DNA of 41,375 bases from Candidatus Zhuqueibacterota bacterium (lineage in GTDB: Bacteria > Zhuqueibacterota > Zhuqueibacteria > Thermofontimicrobiales > Thiofontviventaceae). The notes under the pieces are model-generated. The model had not been told where the DNA came from. It saw only the letters and a program-made list of their open reading frames with translations, and searched no databases. Location of the stretch: contig JAFGOE010000036.1 in assembly GCA_016926625.1 (NCBI GenBank), positions 1 through 41,375 on the forward strand, read 5' to 3'. Positions 7,589-16,822 of this stretch are shown one piece after another. Numbering within the stretch: the first letter of the stretch is position 1; every line of letters starts with the position of its first letter. The position numbers and the translations under genes were made by a program.

Positions 7589-8587
7589 TTATTTGGATTT
7601 TTTCGTACCTTTCGCACTTTTCAGTTCTGCGGTTATCGATCCGATGATTATTTTGCTCTTCATCTGTACGGGTACCCTTCTGGAATCATCGGTCAACCAG
7701 ATCGTCAACCGCCCCCTCTGTTTGAAAATTGCATCGCTGCGCAGCACCGGTTCGATCACGATGCAATCAAACGTACCCGCTTTAACCGTTACCCTTTCTT
7801 TGCCCAATACCTTTACTTCTAAAGGATATAGTTTCCTGTCCGTATGGTTGTCGATGTAAATGGATTTTCCGACCTCAAGGGGCAGTAAACGCACATAATA
7901 GAATGCGCTCAATATGTCCTGTATGCACCGCGGAATTTTTAACGTATCCTTCTTATCGGTGACGGCGATTTGGTTGAAATAATCGTAATCAACGTATTGA
8001 TCGGAGCGGTAATTACCCTCGCGCAAATGTTTCTCGAATCGCCAACTGAAAATACCATCCTTATCCATGTATGACTCGACTTTATCCCTTACCTTGAAGA
8101 ACGTTGAGAAGAATTTGCTTGAACGTGCCTCAGAAACGATATGAAAACACTCGTAACCGCGGATTCGTTTGGTATTGGGAATCCCCATTGTCGCTGAACC
8201 CGCTACGATGGGCCCGTAACGGATGATGAACGTCAGTTTTTCACCGACATCAAATGCGTTGTTTTGGAGTACCCTGTCGATCGATTGTGTCGTATCAAAG
8301 TAGGCGAACTTGGTCTTCTTCGCGTTCACGGCAAACAGCGCGGTACCTTCTCTCTGCTGTGAACTATCCTCAATTAGCGGCCCATCACTCTCCTCATCAT
8401 CCTTCTCCGTTTCGTCCATGTTCTTGACTGAATCCGCCATTAATTTCTCTAATTGCGCGCTCGAGTCCTGATACGTCGTATCCAATTCAGTCTCTTCTTG
8501 AGCTGAGAGCACGGTTACATTCAGCAGCAGGATGCTTATCACTGCCAGGAAACGAAGTTCAATGTGTTTAGACAATAATATTCCCAT
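7589..8587 (-). CDS. DUF3108-domain exported protein
   Basis: A 332-residue protein with a signal peptide (hydrophobic core about 13-27, likely cleaved after SAQ near 30), a charged, low-complexity stretch to about 100, then a DUF3108 domain opening with FDVGEKLTFIIRYGPIVAGSATMGI. Within the domain, AGTFDCIVIEP and GRLTIWLTDDSRRVPVQM are the usual landmarks. DUF3108 proteins are periplasmic or outer-membrane-associated beta-rich proteins of unknown role. Here it is followed directly by the conserved protein at 6640-7587. Ribosome-binding site is weak. Confidence 0.85.
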   Translation of the reverse strand: MGILLSKHIELRFLAVISILLLNVTVLSAQEETELDTTYQDSSAQLEKLMADSVKNMDETEKDDEESDGPLIEDSSQQREGTALFAVNAKKTKFAYFDTTQSIDRVLQNNAFDVGEKLTFIIRYGPIVAGSATMGIPNTKRIRGYECFHIVSEARSSKFFSTFFKVRDKVESYMDKDGIFSWRFEKHLREGNYRSDQYVDYDYFNQIAVTDKKDTLKIPRCIQDILSAFYYVRLLPLEVGKSIYIDNHTDRKLYPLEVKVLGKERVTVKAGTFDCIVIEPVLRSDAIFKQRGRLTIWLTDDSRRVPVQMKSKIIIGSITAELKSAKGTKKSK

Positions 8588-8677
8588 ATCTTACTGAAAT
8601 TATTAAATTAAAAAAAATGATAGAGTTAGAATTTATCTATTAAATGAAATTTAACAAAATATGTTCCTAAAAATAGA

Positions 8678-8708
8678 AATAAAGCCTATCTTGTTCTAAT
8701 AGGATAGG
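8678..8708 (-). terminator. Hairpin overlapping the phosphatase stop codon
   Basis: On the minus strand CCTATC (8708-8703) pairs with GATAGG (8690-8685) around a 12-nt loop and is followed by CTTTATTT. The TAG stop of the phosphatase gene (8698-8696) lies inside the loop. The stem is short, so the terminator is plausible but modest. It would end the long glycolipid/tsaC/phosphatase transcript. Confidence 0.5.
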
Positions 8709-9217
8709 TTCTTCAGCTTTTGCTGAATTAGAAATTCCAGCTCTGGCAATATTCGATCCAGCTCCCGCTCGATCTCGTCGATGGTTTTTTGATAGAACAG
8801 GTAGTCACGTCCTATCGGATCATCGATGTCGATATCGTCTTCGTCATAGTACTGTTTGTAGAATGTCTTGAGTAAGAAGACCTTCTCCCTGGATATGGGG
8901 TGCAGCGTATCCAAATATTCTTTATGATATCGTTCCATTACCATGACAATGTCTGCTTCATCGATGTGTGACTGCCTCACTCCTTTTGAGATGTGTTTCG
9001 AGATGTCAATATCCTTTTCAGCGGCTGCTTTAACAGAGTTAAGTGTCGCCGGATTACCATCGATTCCCAATGTCCCGGCTGAATGAATATGCACCAGTTC
9101 GCCGAATTTGGGATACAATTTCTTCTTGAGTAATCCTTCAGCCATTGGACTTCGGCAGCTATTTCCAGAGCATATAAATAAAATAATAAATTTGACCTGA
9201 TCGAGATTAAGTGCCAT
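8696..9217 (-). CDS. Low-molecular-weight protein-tyrosine-phosphatase family protein
   Basis: A 173-residue member of the LMW-PTP/arsenate-reductase superfamily. The P-loop CSGNSCRS has the nucleophile Cys16 and Arg22 (C-x5-R), at the start of the first strand as usual. The distal DDP (132-134) supplies the general-acid Asp. Bacterial enzymes of this kind dephosphorylate bacterial tyrosine kinases that control exopolysaccharide export, or protein arginine phosphate; which applies here is unknown. The gene overlaps the upstream tsaC-like gene by 11 bp, so the two are translationally coupled, and an adjacent tsaC-type/phosphatase pair is familiar from other bacteria. Confidence 0.87.
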   Translation of the reverse strand: MALNLDQVKFIILFICSGNSCRSPMAEGLLKKKLYPKFGELVHIHSAGTLGIDGNPATLNSVKAAAEKDIDISKHISKGVRQSHIDEADIVMVMERYHKEYLDTLHPISREKVFLLKTFYKQYYDEDDIDIDDPIGRDYLFYQKTIDEIERELDRILPELEFLIQQKLKNLSY

Positions 9218-9953
9218 CTTTTACTTTACCTATTATAGTTTCAATTTCTATTTGTGTGATTCGACCTTTTCTCCGGATCGTGGGGACGGTCGTTGTCATA
9301 TCTAATACAGTCGATGGCATGGACCCTGACGCAATCCCCCCATCGATGTAAAGGTCGATTTTTTCTTTGAAACTATTGTAAACCTGGTCGATAGAGATTG
9401 GATTCTCCGCGCCACTTATGTTCGCGCTCGTCGATGTCAGAGGGACAGTGCACCTTTCCAACAACTTCAGACATATGGTGTTCTTCGGAATTCTGATGCC
9501 AATGTTGCCCTGTCGTCCCAAAAGCCTGGGGTTCACCGCTGATGAAGCTCTGAAAACTAGTGTCAGGGGACCTGGCCAAAATGAATCGCATAATATTTCC
9601 GCCGTATGAGGAATGCAATCGACGAGCTTGTTCAGTTGATCGATGTGGTGAATGATAATGAGCATCGGCTTATCTCGGTCGCGTTGTTTCACCGCATAGA
9701 CCCGCTCGATTGCCTCCTCATTCAATGCATTCGCACCGATGCCATAAACAGTCTCGGTGGGGTAGGCGATAATTCCGCCTTTATGAATAACATCTGCTGC
9801 CTCCTGCAACAAACGATCTTCTGGTGTTATTGGATCTATTTGAATTATTCTCAATGCGTCCTTCGCTCCATTTTTTCGTACCCTGGTCGACCCTGTGTCG
9901 ATAGGCATTCGACCCGATATCGAGGGCATGTCATGCATCGGTCGATCCCGCAT
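9207..9953 (-). CDS. tsaC: L-threonylcarbamoyladenylate synthase (TsaC/Sua5/YrdC family)
   Basis: Makes the threonylcarbamoyl-AMP used for the t6A37 modification of ANN-decoding tRNAs, in the cytosol. The YrdC domain occupies about residues 45-240: GGIIAYPTETVYGIGANA, KQRDRDKPM, WPGPLTLVF, GNIGIRIP and STSANISG are all present. The C-terminal Sua5 domain of the long form is absent, so this is the short TsaC type. At 248 residues it is longer than the usual 190-210; about 40 extra N-terminal residues precede the domain and the true start may be an internal ATG (for example 9908). None has a strong ribosome-binding site. It follows the glycosyltransferase cluster with a 55-bp gap. Confidence 0.9.
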   Translation of the reverse strand: MRDRPMHDMPSISGRMPIDTGSTRVRKNGAKDALRIIQIDPITPEDRLLQEAADVIHKGGIIAYPTETVYGIGANALNEEAIERVYAVKQRDRDKPMLIIIHHIDQLNKLVDCIPHTAEILCDSFWPGPLTLVFRASSAVNPRLLGRQGNIGIRIPKNTICLKLLERCTVPLTSTSANISGAENPISIDQVYNSFKEKIDLYIDGGIASGSMPSTVLDMTTTVPTIRRKGRITQIEIETIIGKVKDGT

Positions 9954-9959
9954 CGACCG
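9939..9959. repeat. Short hairpin near the tsaC start
   Basis: CGGTCGAT (9939-9946) and ATCGACCG (9952-9959) form an 8-bp stem with a 5-nt loop. It lies across the first candidate ATG of the tsaC-like gene, which favours a start further inside. The arm core GGTCGAT/ATCGACC is the same as in the hairpin at 5978-6019. Confidence 0.4.
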
Positions 9960-10008
9960 TTCGGCGTGCCCGTTGCATCGAAGACGATACGCTGTCCTGA
10001 TGATGCGG

Positions 10009-11115
10009 CTACTCGCTCAGCAACTGATCGTACAGTGCTAAATTGTTCTCGACTGTGACGGAAATATCGAACTTCGCGCGATTATCAGCTGCATTTTCTC
10101 CCAAACGTCGTCTAAGATTTTTATTCTCCGCAAGACTTAAAATCGCGTTTCCCAGGGCGGAAGGATCTCGCGGTGGAACTAATAGACCATTAATTCCATC
10201 CTCGATAATTTCAGGGATGCCGCCTGTGCAGGTAGCAATGACCGGTAATCCGACGGCCTGTGCGTCCAAAATCGAGGTGCCCATCCCTTCGAGTTTAGAT
10301 GCCAGCACAAAAATATCAAACGATTTCAGAAATTCACCGATGTCTTCTCGGTACCCTTTAAAAATAAACCTCGTCCCTAATTTTAAATCACGTGCTAATT
10401 GATGAACATCGTCACGATCGGTCCCGTCTCCGATCGCACAAAACGTCATGTTATCGCTGCTGTCGAGCGCGATTCGGGCGGCGTGCAGTAAATTCGGATA
10501 GTCTTTGTGACCCACAATCGCCGCAATAGTGCCGACGATGATATGATCGACCGGCAGTCCCTCTCGTCGCTTGAAATCAGACGGGGGAGAGACCTGTGTA
10601 AATTTATCAAAATCGACACCACTATGGATGGTGATCAGTTTATTCGCCGGTACCCCATCCGCTATAAGGACGTTTTGAATGGCGTCCGAGATGCAGATGA
10701 TTTTATCTACATATCTCGTTCGATATTTTAGAGTGCTGAGTAGATTATTCCTCAGATGAAAATCGACTCGCCTGACGGCGATCAGCCTTAGTCCCGGTAG
10801 CAGAACCCTCGCTAACAGACCGAGAGAGAGCGCGTGTGCCGAGTGCAGGTGAAGAATTTGAAATTTCTCTCGCTGACAAACTCGTGCGATGCGATGAGCG
10901 CTGATCAGATCGAATTCACTGCGCATACCCATGCCGATGTATGGCAGAACCTCGTTCCTGCAATACCGTTCAAATTTAGATCCTGTGCGACAGGCCATCG
11001 CCGTCTGATAACCACGGTCATACATCGCCTTGAACAGATACGCTGCTTGCTGCTGACCTCCACGCCAACCTCGTTCTGTATCGACATGTAATACACGGAT
11101 CGCTCTTTTGTCCAT
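10009..11115 (-). CDS. Glycosyltransferase family 4 (GT-B)
   Basis: A 368-residue cytosolic, membrane-associated retaining glycosyltransferase. The N-terminal domain starts with VLHVDTERGWRGGQQQAAYL, the glycine-rich acceptor-side loop of GT4 enzymes. The C-terminal donor domain carries the EGMGTSILDAQAVGLPVIAT region with the catalytic E-x7-E-like arrangement, followed by GGIPEIIEDGINGLLVPPRDP. It transfers a sugar from a nucleotide donor to a lipid-linked or saccharide acceptor; sugar and linkage cannot be predicted. It lies 10 bp after the preceding GT2 gene in the same operon, so a role in lipooligosaccharide core or surface glycan assembly is likely. Confidence 0.9.
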   Translation of the reverse strand: MDKRAIRVLHVDTERGWRGGQQQAAYLFKAMYDRGYQTAMACRTGSKFERYCRNEVLPYIGMGMRSEFDLISAHRIARVCQREKFQILHLHSAHALSLGLLARVLLPGLRLIAVRRVDFHLRNNLLSTLKYRTRYVDKIICISDAIQNVLIADGVPANKLITIHSGVDFDKFTQVSPPSDFKRREGLPVDHIIVGTIAAIVGHKDYPNLLHAARIALDSSDNMTFCAIGDGTDRDDVHQLARDLKLGTRFIFKGYREDIGEFLKSFDIFVLASKLEGMGTSILDAQAVGLPVIATCTGGIPEIIEDGINGLLVPPRDPSALGNAILSLAENKNLRRRLGENAADNRAKFDISVTVENNLALYDQLLSE

Positions 11116-11125
11116 CGCTTTATCG

Positions 11126-11980
11126 TTAGCTTATTAATTCTATTGATATCTCTTCTGCATCGGCAGGATTGTCCAGACCAATTTTTGCTGTGAACTGTTT
11201 TTGCGCGCCTATGTTCCTCTTCTGCCGATGATAATACTGGCGATTGACGCGTTTCCCATCGTCATGGAACGGTTCATGATAGAGATGAATTGGAAATTCA
11301 TTGTACGATACGTTGATGCCTATGATGCCGCTTCGATATAATCGATGTGCAAGATCATCATCTTCATTACCCCAGCCGATATAGTTTTCATCGTAACCGT
11401 TTACACGGACAATGTCAGCGCGATTTATACCACAGGCTCCGCCTCTCAGCTTCGCACCCTGCGCACGCAGACCAGTTAACTTCAAATAATAATAGAGCCT
11501 GTCCTTTAAAAATTGCTTTTTTATCTTTCGATGCTGTTTCGATGTAATGATCGAATCGAATTGGCAGTTCGTGATCATATCGATGTCGATGTTACCTGTC
11601 TGCTCTTCGCTAAGTCTGACAGGATATGAAGTACAAAATCGACCGATTCTCCGCTGTTGCATCAAAGTTTCGATAAAGTATTTGGTGTAAATAAGATCCT
11701 GATCGAGAAAAATGATGTAATCGCCTCGTGATGCTCTAATTCCGTTGTTCCTGCACCGGGCCAGACGAAATCCTCTATCTTCCTGTCGCGTGTAGATAAA
11801 CGAACGATCGAATTGGCTTTTAAATGCCTTAAGCACGGACAGGATGTCTTCCTGAGACCCATCATCGGAAACGATAAGTTCATCGGGTAACACCGACTGA
11901 TGAGCCAGTGAGATGAGCGCGCGTTCGAGCAGGTGCGGCCGGTTGTACGCGGTGATGATGACGGACGTTGTGAAACTCAT
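11126..11980 (-). CDS. Glycosyltransferase family 2 with galactosyltransferase-like C-terminal domain
   Basis: About 284 residues. SVIITAYNRPHLLERALISL opens the GT-A fold; SDDGS near residue 40 and FLDQDL near 90 supply the nucleotide/metal-binding acidic motifs; GWGNEDDDLAHRLYRSG is the Glyco_transf_7C motif seen in chondroitin-polymerase-like enzymes. I chose the ATG at 11980 because it makes the classic ATGA overlap with the stop codon of the ATP-grasp gene; in-frame ATGs at 11986 and 11992 are alternatives. Substrate is unknown. Confidence 0.88.
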   Translation of the reverse strand: MSFTTSVIITAYNRPHLLERALISLAHQSVLPDELIVSDDGSQEDILSVLKAFKSQFDRSFIYTRQEDRGFRLARCRNNGIRASRGDYIIFLDQDLIYTKYFIETLMQQRRIGRFCTSYPVRLSEEQTGNIDIDMITNCQFDSIITSKQHRKIKKQFLKDRLYYYLKLTGLRAQGAKLRGGACGINRADIVRVNGYDENYIGWGNEDDDLAHRLYRSGIIGINVSYNEFPIHLYHEPFHDDGKRVNRQYYHRQKRNIGAQKQFTAKIGLDNPADAEEISIELIS

Positions 11981-12900
11981 ATCCATTTCCATACATTTTT
12001 TAAAATATGGGAGATCGCCATTTGTGATACATTTTCATGCATCGGAGTCATTTTCCAACTGTCCTCCTGCCTGAGATAATAATGGTATTTGATTAGATTG
12101 AGATCACCGAAAACGGCACTGATCTCGGTAATGACCCATCGACCATCTCTGTTTCGCAGCAGGTCATACGACATGATGTCGAACCCCATCTTTCTGTTCG
12201 CATCAAATGCCACGTCTAAGACCTGTTCAGGAATGTCGATGTATTCTTTAAGGGACGATCCGCTGGCAAACGGTTTATTTTTCCTATTTCTTCTGAAAAA
12301 ACCATAAGCTAATCGATTGTCACACACGACCCTGTAATCACCTTCATTATCCGGCAGGAAATCCTGCAGATACACGTAACCCTTTTGTATTTCCGATTTA
12401 AAGTAGGTCCGAACCCCACCACCAAAGATTTTGTTGATATATCGTCTGGCCTGATGTTTTGATTTCAGCAGCCCCACATTCGAGCTGCCGGCGCCGTGAG
12501 CGCTTTTGTAGATCATCGGATACTCGGCATGCCGGGTAAACTCCATCGCCTCATCTTTTTGAAAAAATATATGGGTGGGGATAGTCGGGACGTCGTATTT
12601 CTGGAACAGATAATATTGGGCGATTTTATCATCATAATGCCAGTAAGAGTGCCAATTCGGGTAGGTGGGGACGCGTAATATCTGGTCGAAAAGATAGATG
12701 AATCGCCTGGCCAGATTCTTGATCTCCGGATTATGCTTAGCCCGCCAGATGAAGGCATCATAATGATTTGATAACAGACGGTCCTGCTCCGACTTACTCC
12801 AGATGTCGATCAGATCCACGGCGAAACTGTTTCGTTCAATCTCCTGCTGATAGACCGTCCAGAATTTGTTTCTGTCCTTGATCAGTGCGACTGTTTTCAT
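11977..12900 (-). CDS. ATP-grasp (RimK-like) ligase-type protein
   Basis: A 307-residue cytosolic protein with the ATP-grasp layout. A pre-ATP-grasp N-terminal part reaches about residue 100. The ATP-binding segment YPMIYKSAHGAGSSNVGLLK has Lys132 and the flexible glycine/serine loop 136-141. DYRVVCDN follows, then the C-terminal metal/catalytic strand ITEISAVFGDLN. ATP-grasp enzymes join a carboxylate to an amine, thiol or imine through an acyl phosphate. The gene overlaps both neighbours by 4 bp (ATGA at 12897-12900 and 11977-11980), between a GT4 and a GT2. This suggests that the surface glycan carries an amide-linked substituent such as an amino acid. That function is inference; the substrate is unknown. 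Confidence 0.78.
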   Translation of the reverse strand: MKTVALIKDRNKFWTVYQQEIERNSFAVDLIDIWSKSEQDRLLSNHYDAFIWRAKHNPEIKNLARRFIYLFDQILRVPTYPNWHSYWHYDDKIAQYYLFQKYDVPTIPTHIFFQKDEAMEFTRHAEYPMIYKSAHGAGSSNVGLLKSKHQARRYINKIFGGGVRTYFKSEIQKGYVYLQDFLPDNEGDYRVVCDNRLAYGFFRRNRKNKPFASGSSLKEYIDIPEQVLDVAFDANRKMGFDIMSYDLLRNRDGRWVITEISAVFGDLNLIKYHYYLRQEDSWKMTPMHENVSQMAISHILKNVWKWI

Positions 12901-13871
12901 CGGATATGACCTTGCCCTTTAAGTTGATATAATTCGATAGCGAAATTGAAAAAATCTGTCCACTGAAAGATAAGCTGTTTCCAGTTGAATTCTTGTTCCA
13001 TTTTACGATGAATCGACTGTCCCATCTGAGGTAATATGTCTCTGTTGTCCGTGATCCATTTGAGTCGCTCTGTGAATGCCGCTAAAGTTCTGTCGATGAT
13101 GAAGCCATTGACTTCGTTTTCGACGAGCTCGGGTACAATTCCGACGTCGGTCGACAGGATCGGCACACCGCAGGCAGCAGCTTCGATGACAGGTCTTGGA
13201 GTGCCCTCACATCTCGATGCAGTGATGTAGAGATCCAGGGAGTTGTAAAACGCTCTCATTTGATTATCATCGGTGATAAAGTTATCCTCTTTGGTTTGAA
13301 CCTTCAGCTCGACGCCGGGTACGCTTTCACACGCCGGTTTTATGAATTCATGGAAACCGCGCTTGTTCGGGTGATTGGTCAGACTGCCGGCCCATCCGAC
13401 GATCAATTTGTCATTGGCCCGCGGTTTACGCTCCGGATAAAACATCTCCAGATCGCAGGTGTATTTGGTATGAATAATGGGGAAGTAGCGACTGAAGATG
13501 TACCATAATTTTTTGCAATGAGTATTTACCAACAACGCTTTACGCAGTCTATGAACGATTTTGCGACTGGGTTTGGCGTTATACCCGGGGGGTACGGTCT
13601 TACCATGATCCCACCGATAAAAGGAACGAATCCCGGTAATCACTTTGTCCACGGGGATGTGAGCTTTTAAGACGTTGAAAAACAATCCCTTGTACATAGG
13701 AAATATCAAGTTGAAATCACGATGATAGCTCATCCAGTTTTGCTTGTACTCATCGAAATAACAGATCTCCAGATCGAGGTTGGATTGGTTGTATTTTACC
13801 AGGTCCCGGGCATTTTTATCCAGAGCCCAGTGGGGAGTATCCGGAATGATCAAGACACGTTTATTAGTCAT
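12897..13871 (-). CDS. Glycosyltransferase family 4-like
   Basis: A 324-residue GT-B enzyme. The donor-binding half is clear: VGWAGSLTNHPNKRGFHE, DLYITASRCEGTPRPVIEAAACG and VPILSTDVGIVPELVENEVNGF. The N-terminal half is shorter and less typical than in the GT4 enzyme at 10009-11115. An AGGT-type ribosome-binding site precedes the ATG, and the stop overlaps the start of the ATP-grasp gene by 4 bp. Likely part of lipooligosaccharide or surface-glycan assembly; acceptor and sugar unknown. Confidence 0.87.
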   Translation of the reverse strand: MTNKRVLIIPDTPHWALDKNARDLVKYNQSNLDLEICYFDEYKQNWMSYHRDFNLIFPMYKGLFFNVLKAHIPVDKVITGIRSFYRWDHGKTVPPGYNAKPSRKIVHRLRKALLVNTHCKKLWYIFSRYFPIIHTKYTCDLEMFYPERKPRANDKLIVGWAGSLTNHPNKRGFHEFIKPACESVPGVELKVQTKEDNFITDDNQMRAFYNSLDLYITASRCEGTPRPVIEAAACGVPILSTDVGIVPELVENEVNGFIIDRTLAAFTERLKWITDNRDILPQMGQSIHRKMEQEFNWKQLIFQWTDFFNFAIELYQLKGQGHIR

Positions 13872-13881
13872 CAGATTTTAC

Positions 13882-14826
13882 CTAATACCTGGTTAGAATA
13901 TAATTTTTAAATCCCCCGATCTGTCTTCCGCCGTTCAGATGTTTTTCGAAGAATGACAATAGTCGGTATTTACACCGTTCATGCTTATGCGGTGCGCGAT
14001 ACGGATTTGGTTTGCCTGAATACTGCAGCTTATTGCGCCAATCCATGCGAGCGATCATATCCTGCATTACCCGCGGATGGGTGCCGGTGAATGTACTCAG
14101 TCGATTTAGCGGGCCATAGTCAAATTCCTTCGGTGCCTTTTCATAATAGTCCCCGGCTCGTTTTGTACCCCAGTGAACCGTATCCAGGGCTCGCTTCTTG
14201 TTTTGCATCAGGTGCGGAGGTCTGACCCAGCCGTAATGGTAAATTTCTGCATGCGCCAGCGCCACTCGCAACTTATGATGCCCTGCTTCCTGTCGCGGAT
14301 TGTCATAGTAATCAAAATGTCTAAAGGATTGCGCGCTTTGCCAGGAGTAGATATCAGGCTTATTCCTGATGATTCGGATCTCAAACGGGTACCATCCGTG
14401 ACCGCTGTGGTAATGATCATAGTCGCCCCAGAAATGCTTGTACCCGAACAGCAGACCATCGACTTCGTCTACATCCAGAAGTTCTGTGCATCGTCTTTGT
14501 ATGATAGGGAGATAGTTCTCATGCACCACTTCATCTGCCTGCAGATAGAATAGCCAATCCCCGGTACAGGCTTCTTTAGCGATATTGGTCTGCATGGCGT
14601 TGATGACACCTTTTTTAAAATACTTTTCATCCCAAACGGTATCGATTATACGAATTTTAGGTTCATTGAGCCGAAGGATTTTATCCCTGGTGTCATCATC
14701 CGCGTCGCCTGCGGCGATGGCGATGACAAATTCATCGACTATGGGTAAAATAGATGTGATGGATTCGATTACAGGATAATATAGTTTTATTCCGTTGCGT
14801 ACGAATGAGAATCCACTGATCTTCAT
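13882..14826 (-). CDS. Glycosyltransferase family 2-like protein
   Basis: A 314-residue GT-A-type protein. It starts with MKISGFSFVRNGIKLYYPVIES, a form common to GT2-like proteins that lack the usual SVIIPTYN opening. It then has IAIAAGDADDDTRD as the nucleotide-binding acidic loop and WLFYLQADEVVHENYLP as the DxD-equivalent region. The C-terminal half is rich in His, Tyr and Trp (for example HYGWVRPPHLM) and has no membrane helix. Sits 34 bp after msbA-like and 10 bp before the GT4 gene. Substrate unknown. Confidence 0.82.
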   Translation of the reverse strand: MKISGFSFVRNGIKLYYPVIESITSILPIVDEFVIAIAAGDADDDTRDKILRLNEPKIRIIDTVWDEKYFKKGVINAMQTNIAKEACTGDWLFYLQADEVVHENYLPIIQRRCTELLDVDEVDGLLFGYKHFWGDYDHYHSGHGWYPFEIRIIRNKPDIYSWQSAQSFRHFDYYDNPRQEAGHHKLRVALAHAEIYHYGWVRPPHLMQNKKRALDTVHWGTKRAGDYYEKAPKEFDYGPLNRLSTFTGTHPRVMQDMIARMDWRNKLQYSGKPNPYRAPHKHERCKYRLLSFFEKHLNGGRQIGGFKNYILTRY

Positions 14827-14860
14827 GTGTTATGTCCTGTCGTTTTTGTGTTGCTTAGCT

Positions 14861-16807
14861 TTAATCGTGCGACTCATCTGCGGACGCCCGCTGAGGAGTA
14901 TCGATGACATCGTAATCGTTAAATTGAAGATCGTACAGCGTCTTATAACGCGGGCATGTGTTTAATAGATCACGATGTGATCCGAGACCGACGATATGCC
15001 CCTTATCCATCACCACAATCTTATCGGAGGCCAGGATGGTGGATAATCTGTGTGCGATAACGATGACCGTCCTGTTCTCAGTCGCGTGTTCGATAGCTAA
15101 TTGCACTTTTTTTTCCGATTCGGTATCGAGGGCGCTTGTGGCTTCATCGAATATCAGAATGGGAGGATCGCCGACGATGGCTCGTGCGATACAAAGTCGC
15201 TGTTTCTGTCCTCCTGAAAGATTAGCACCCTTTTGATAGAGCAAGGTCTGATAAGATTTCGGAAATTGTTCGATAAATTCATCAGCATAACTGATATTGG
15301 CCGCTTGCATCATTGTTTCATCCGATACTTCGTTCAGAGAACCATATTTGATATTATTGGCGATAGTATCGCTGAACAAAATCGAATCCTGGGTGACGGT
15401 TCCGAACAGAAGCCTTAAATCGCGCAGTTTAATGTCTTTGACATCGATCCCATCGATCGTTATCGAACCGCTGGTGACATCATACATACGCGGAAGCAGG
15501 TTAACGAGCGTCGTTTTACCCGAGCCGCTGCTGCCGACGAACGCGATACGCTCTCCTTTCTCGATGGTAAGATTGATGTCCTGGAGTACCTTGTTCTGCT
15601 CATCGTAAGAGAAGTTGACCTGTTCGAACACGATCCTGCTATCAAATGTTGTTTTCGATATCGCATCCGGAGAATCGATAATTTCCGATTCCTGATCAAT
15701 AATCTCAAAAATACGATCCAGCGATACTTTGGCGCGTTTTATTTCGGTATATGCCTTGATGATCGTTTTCGTGGGGTGTAACATCGAAAATATAGCGAAT
15801 AGAAACGCTGAGAAGCTGCCAAAGGATAAAGAACTGTTCTCAGACAGCACCAATCGTCCTCCCAGGATCACCACCAATAGCCCGACCATGGTCCCGTTAA
15901 ACTCACCCAGTGGCGTGTTAATCGAGGAGTAAATGGCTGCTTTCAACCAGTAAGAGAAATGCTTGCGGTTGATAATTTGGAATTTCTCTAATTCAGCATC
16001 TTCCCGGGCAAAGGCTTTCACGATTCGCATGTTGTTCAATACCTCTTCGATATTTGAAAACATGTCGGAAAATTTTCTCTGAATGCGTTTAGCGTATTTT
16101 TTGATTTTTTTGCCCAGAAAGCTCATCATCAGGGTGATGACGGGTAAGACGGTGAGACTAATTAAAAAGAGTCTGGCATTGATCGTTATCGCCAATTGGG
16201 CGTAAACCAGCATCAGGATGATATCTCTCAACACGTTGAATATCTGATCGATGTACATGGTACTGATGATGTTTACATCGGAGATCATGCGGACGATAGA
16301 ATCACCCACTTTATTCACATTGAAGAACTTTAAAGATTGGCGTAAATATTTTTCAAACATGTGATTGCGAACATCAATAATTGTCTTTCCATGCAGATTA
16401 GCAAACATGATTTTATTTCCGTAGAAAAACAGATTCTTGATGATCGTTAGCACGATCACACCGACGCAAATCGTGTACAAAAGAAGCAGCGGATCAGTTC
16501 TCGAAAGCAGGTCTTTTAACTGTCCCACATAAGGCGCTAAAGTTGAAGTGTCGGGGACAGAGAAGATATGGGGTGTGCTGGCGAAATAGTCCGCAACGAT
16601 GTCCCTGAGCGAATTGAAAAAAATGCCGAATGTTCTTATCGTGGTTTCCGTCTGGCGGGGCAGAAAAACATAGTCGAACAAAGGTATCACCATGGTGATG
16701 CTGATACCGCTAAACAGGGCGTATCCCAACATGAATATGAAGCCGAATAGCAGATAGCCCCAGTAGTGAAACATGAATTTATATAATTTAAGTATATTTT
16801 TCATCAT
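14861..16807 (-). CDS. MsbA-like ABC exporter (fused transmembrane and ATPase domains)
   Basis: A 648-residue half-transporter that works as a homodimer. The transmembrane domain covers about 1-340 and the ATPase about 375-620. Walker A is GSSGSGKTT at 425-433 (Lys431), the signature LSGGQ is 530-534, Walker B ends in Asp554 with catalytic Glu555, and the switch His is His586. In this position, beside an LpxL-type acyltransferase and glycosyltransferases, it most likely flips lipid A-core or a related glycolipid across the inner membrane; family members can also export other lipids or drugs. A loop of about 40 residues between the first two helices is longer than in E. coli MsbA. The ATG at 16807 has an AGGAT ribosome-binding site. 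Confidence 0.88.
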   Translation of the reverse strand: MMKNILKLYKFMFHYWGYLLFGFIFMLGYALFSGISITMVIPLFDYVFLPRQTETTIRTFGIFFNSLRDIVADYFASTPHIFSVPDTSTLAPYVGQLKDLLSRTDPLLLLYTICVGVIVLTIIKNLFFYGNKIMFANLHGKTIIDVRNHMFEKYLRQSLKFFNVNKVGDSIVRMISDVNIISTMYIDQIFNVLRDIILMLVYAQLAITINARLFLISLTVLPVITLMMSFLGKKIKKYAKRIQRKFSDMFSNIEEVLNNMRIVKAFAREDAELEKFQIINRKHFSYWLKAAIYSSINTPLGEFNGTMVGLLVVILGGRLVLSENSSLSFGSFSAFLFAIFSMLHPTKTIIKAYTEIKRAKVSLDRIFEIIDQESEIIDSPDAISKTTFDSRIVFEQVNFSYDEQNKVLQDINLTIEKGERIAFVGSSGSGKTTLVNLLPRMYDVTSGSITIDGIDVKDIKLRDLRLLFGTVTQDSILFSDTIANNIKYGSLNEVSDETMMQAANISYADEFIEQFPKSYQTLLYQKGANLSGGQKQRLCIARAIVGDPPILIFDEATSALDTESEKKVQLAIEHATENRTVIVIAHRLSTILASDKIVVMDKGHIVGLGSHRDLLNTCPRYKTLYDLQFNDYDVIDTPQRASADESHD

Positions 16808-16822
16808 GCGATCCTGTGTTAC

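Noticed and set aside
9606-10058. 150-codon open frame on the plus strand
   Set aside because: It is antisense to the tsaC-like and GT4 genes, has no ribosome-binding site and no recognisable domain.
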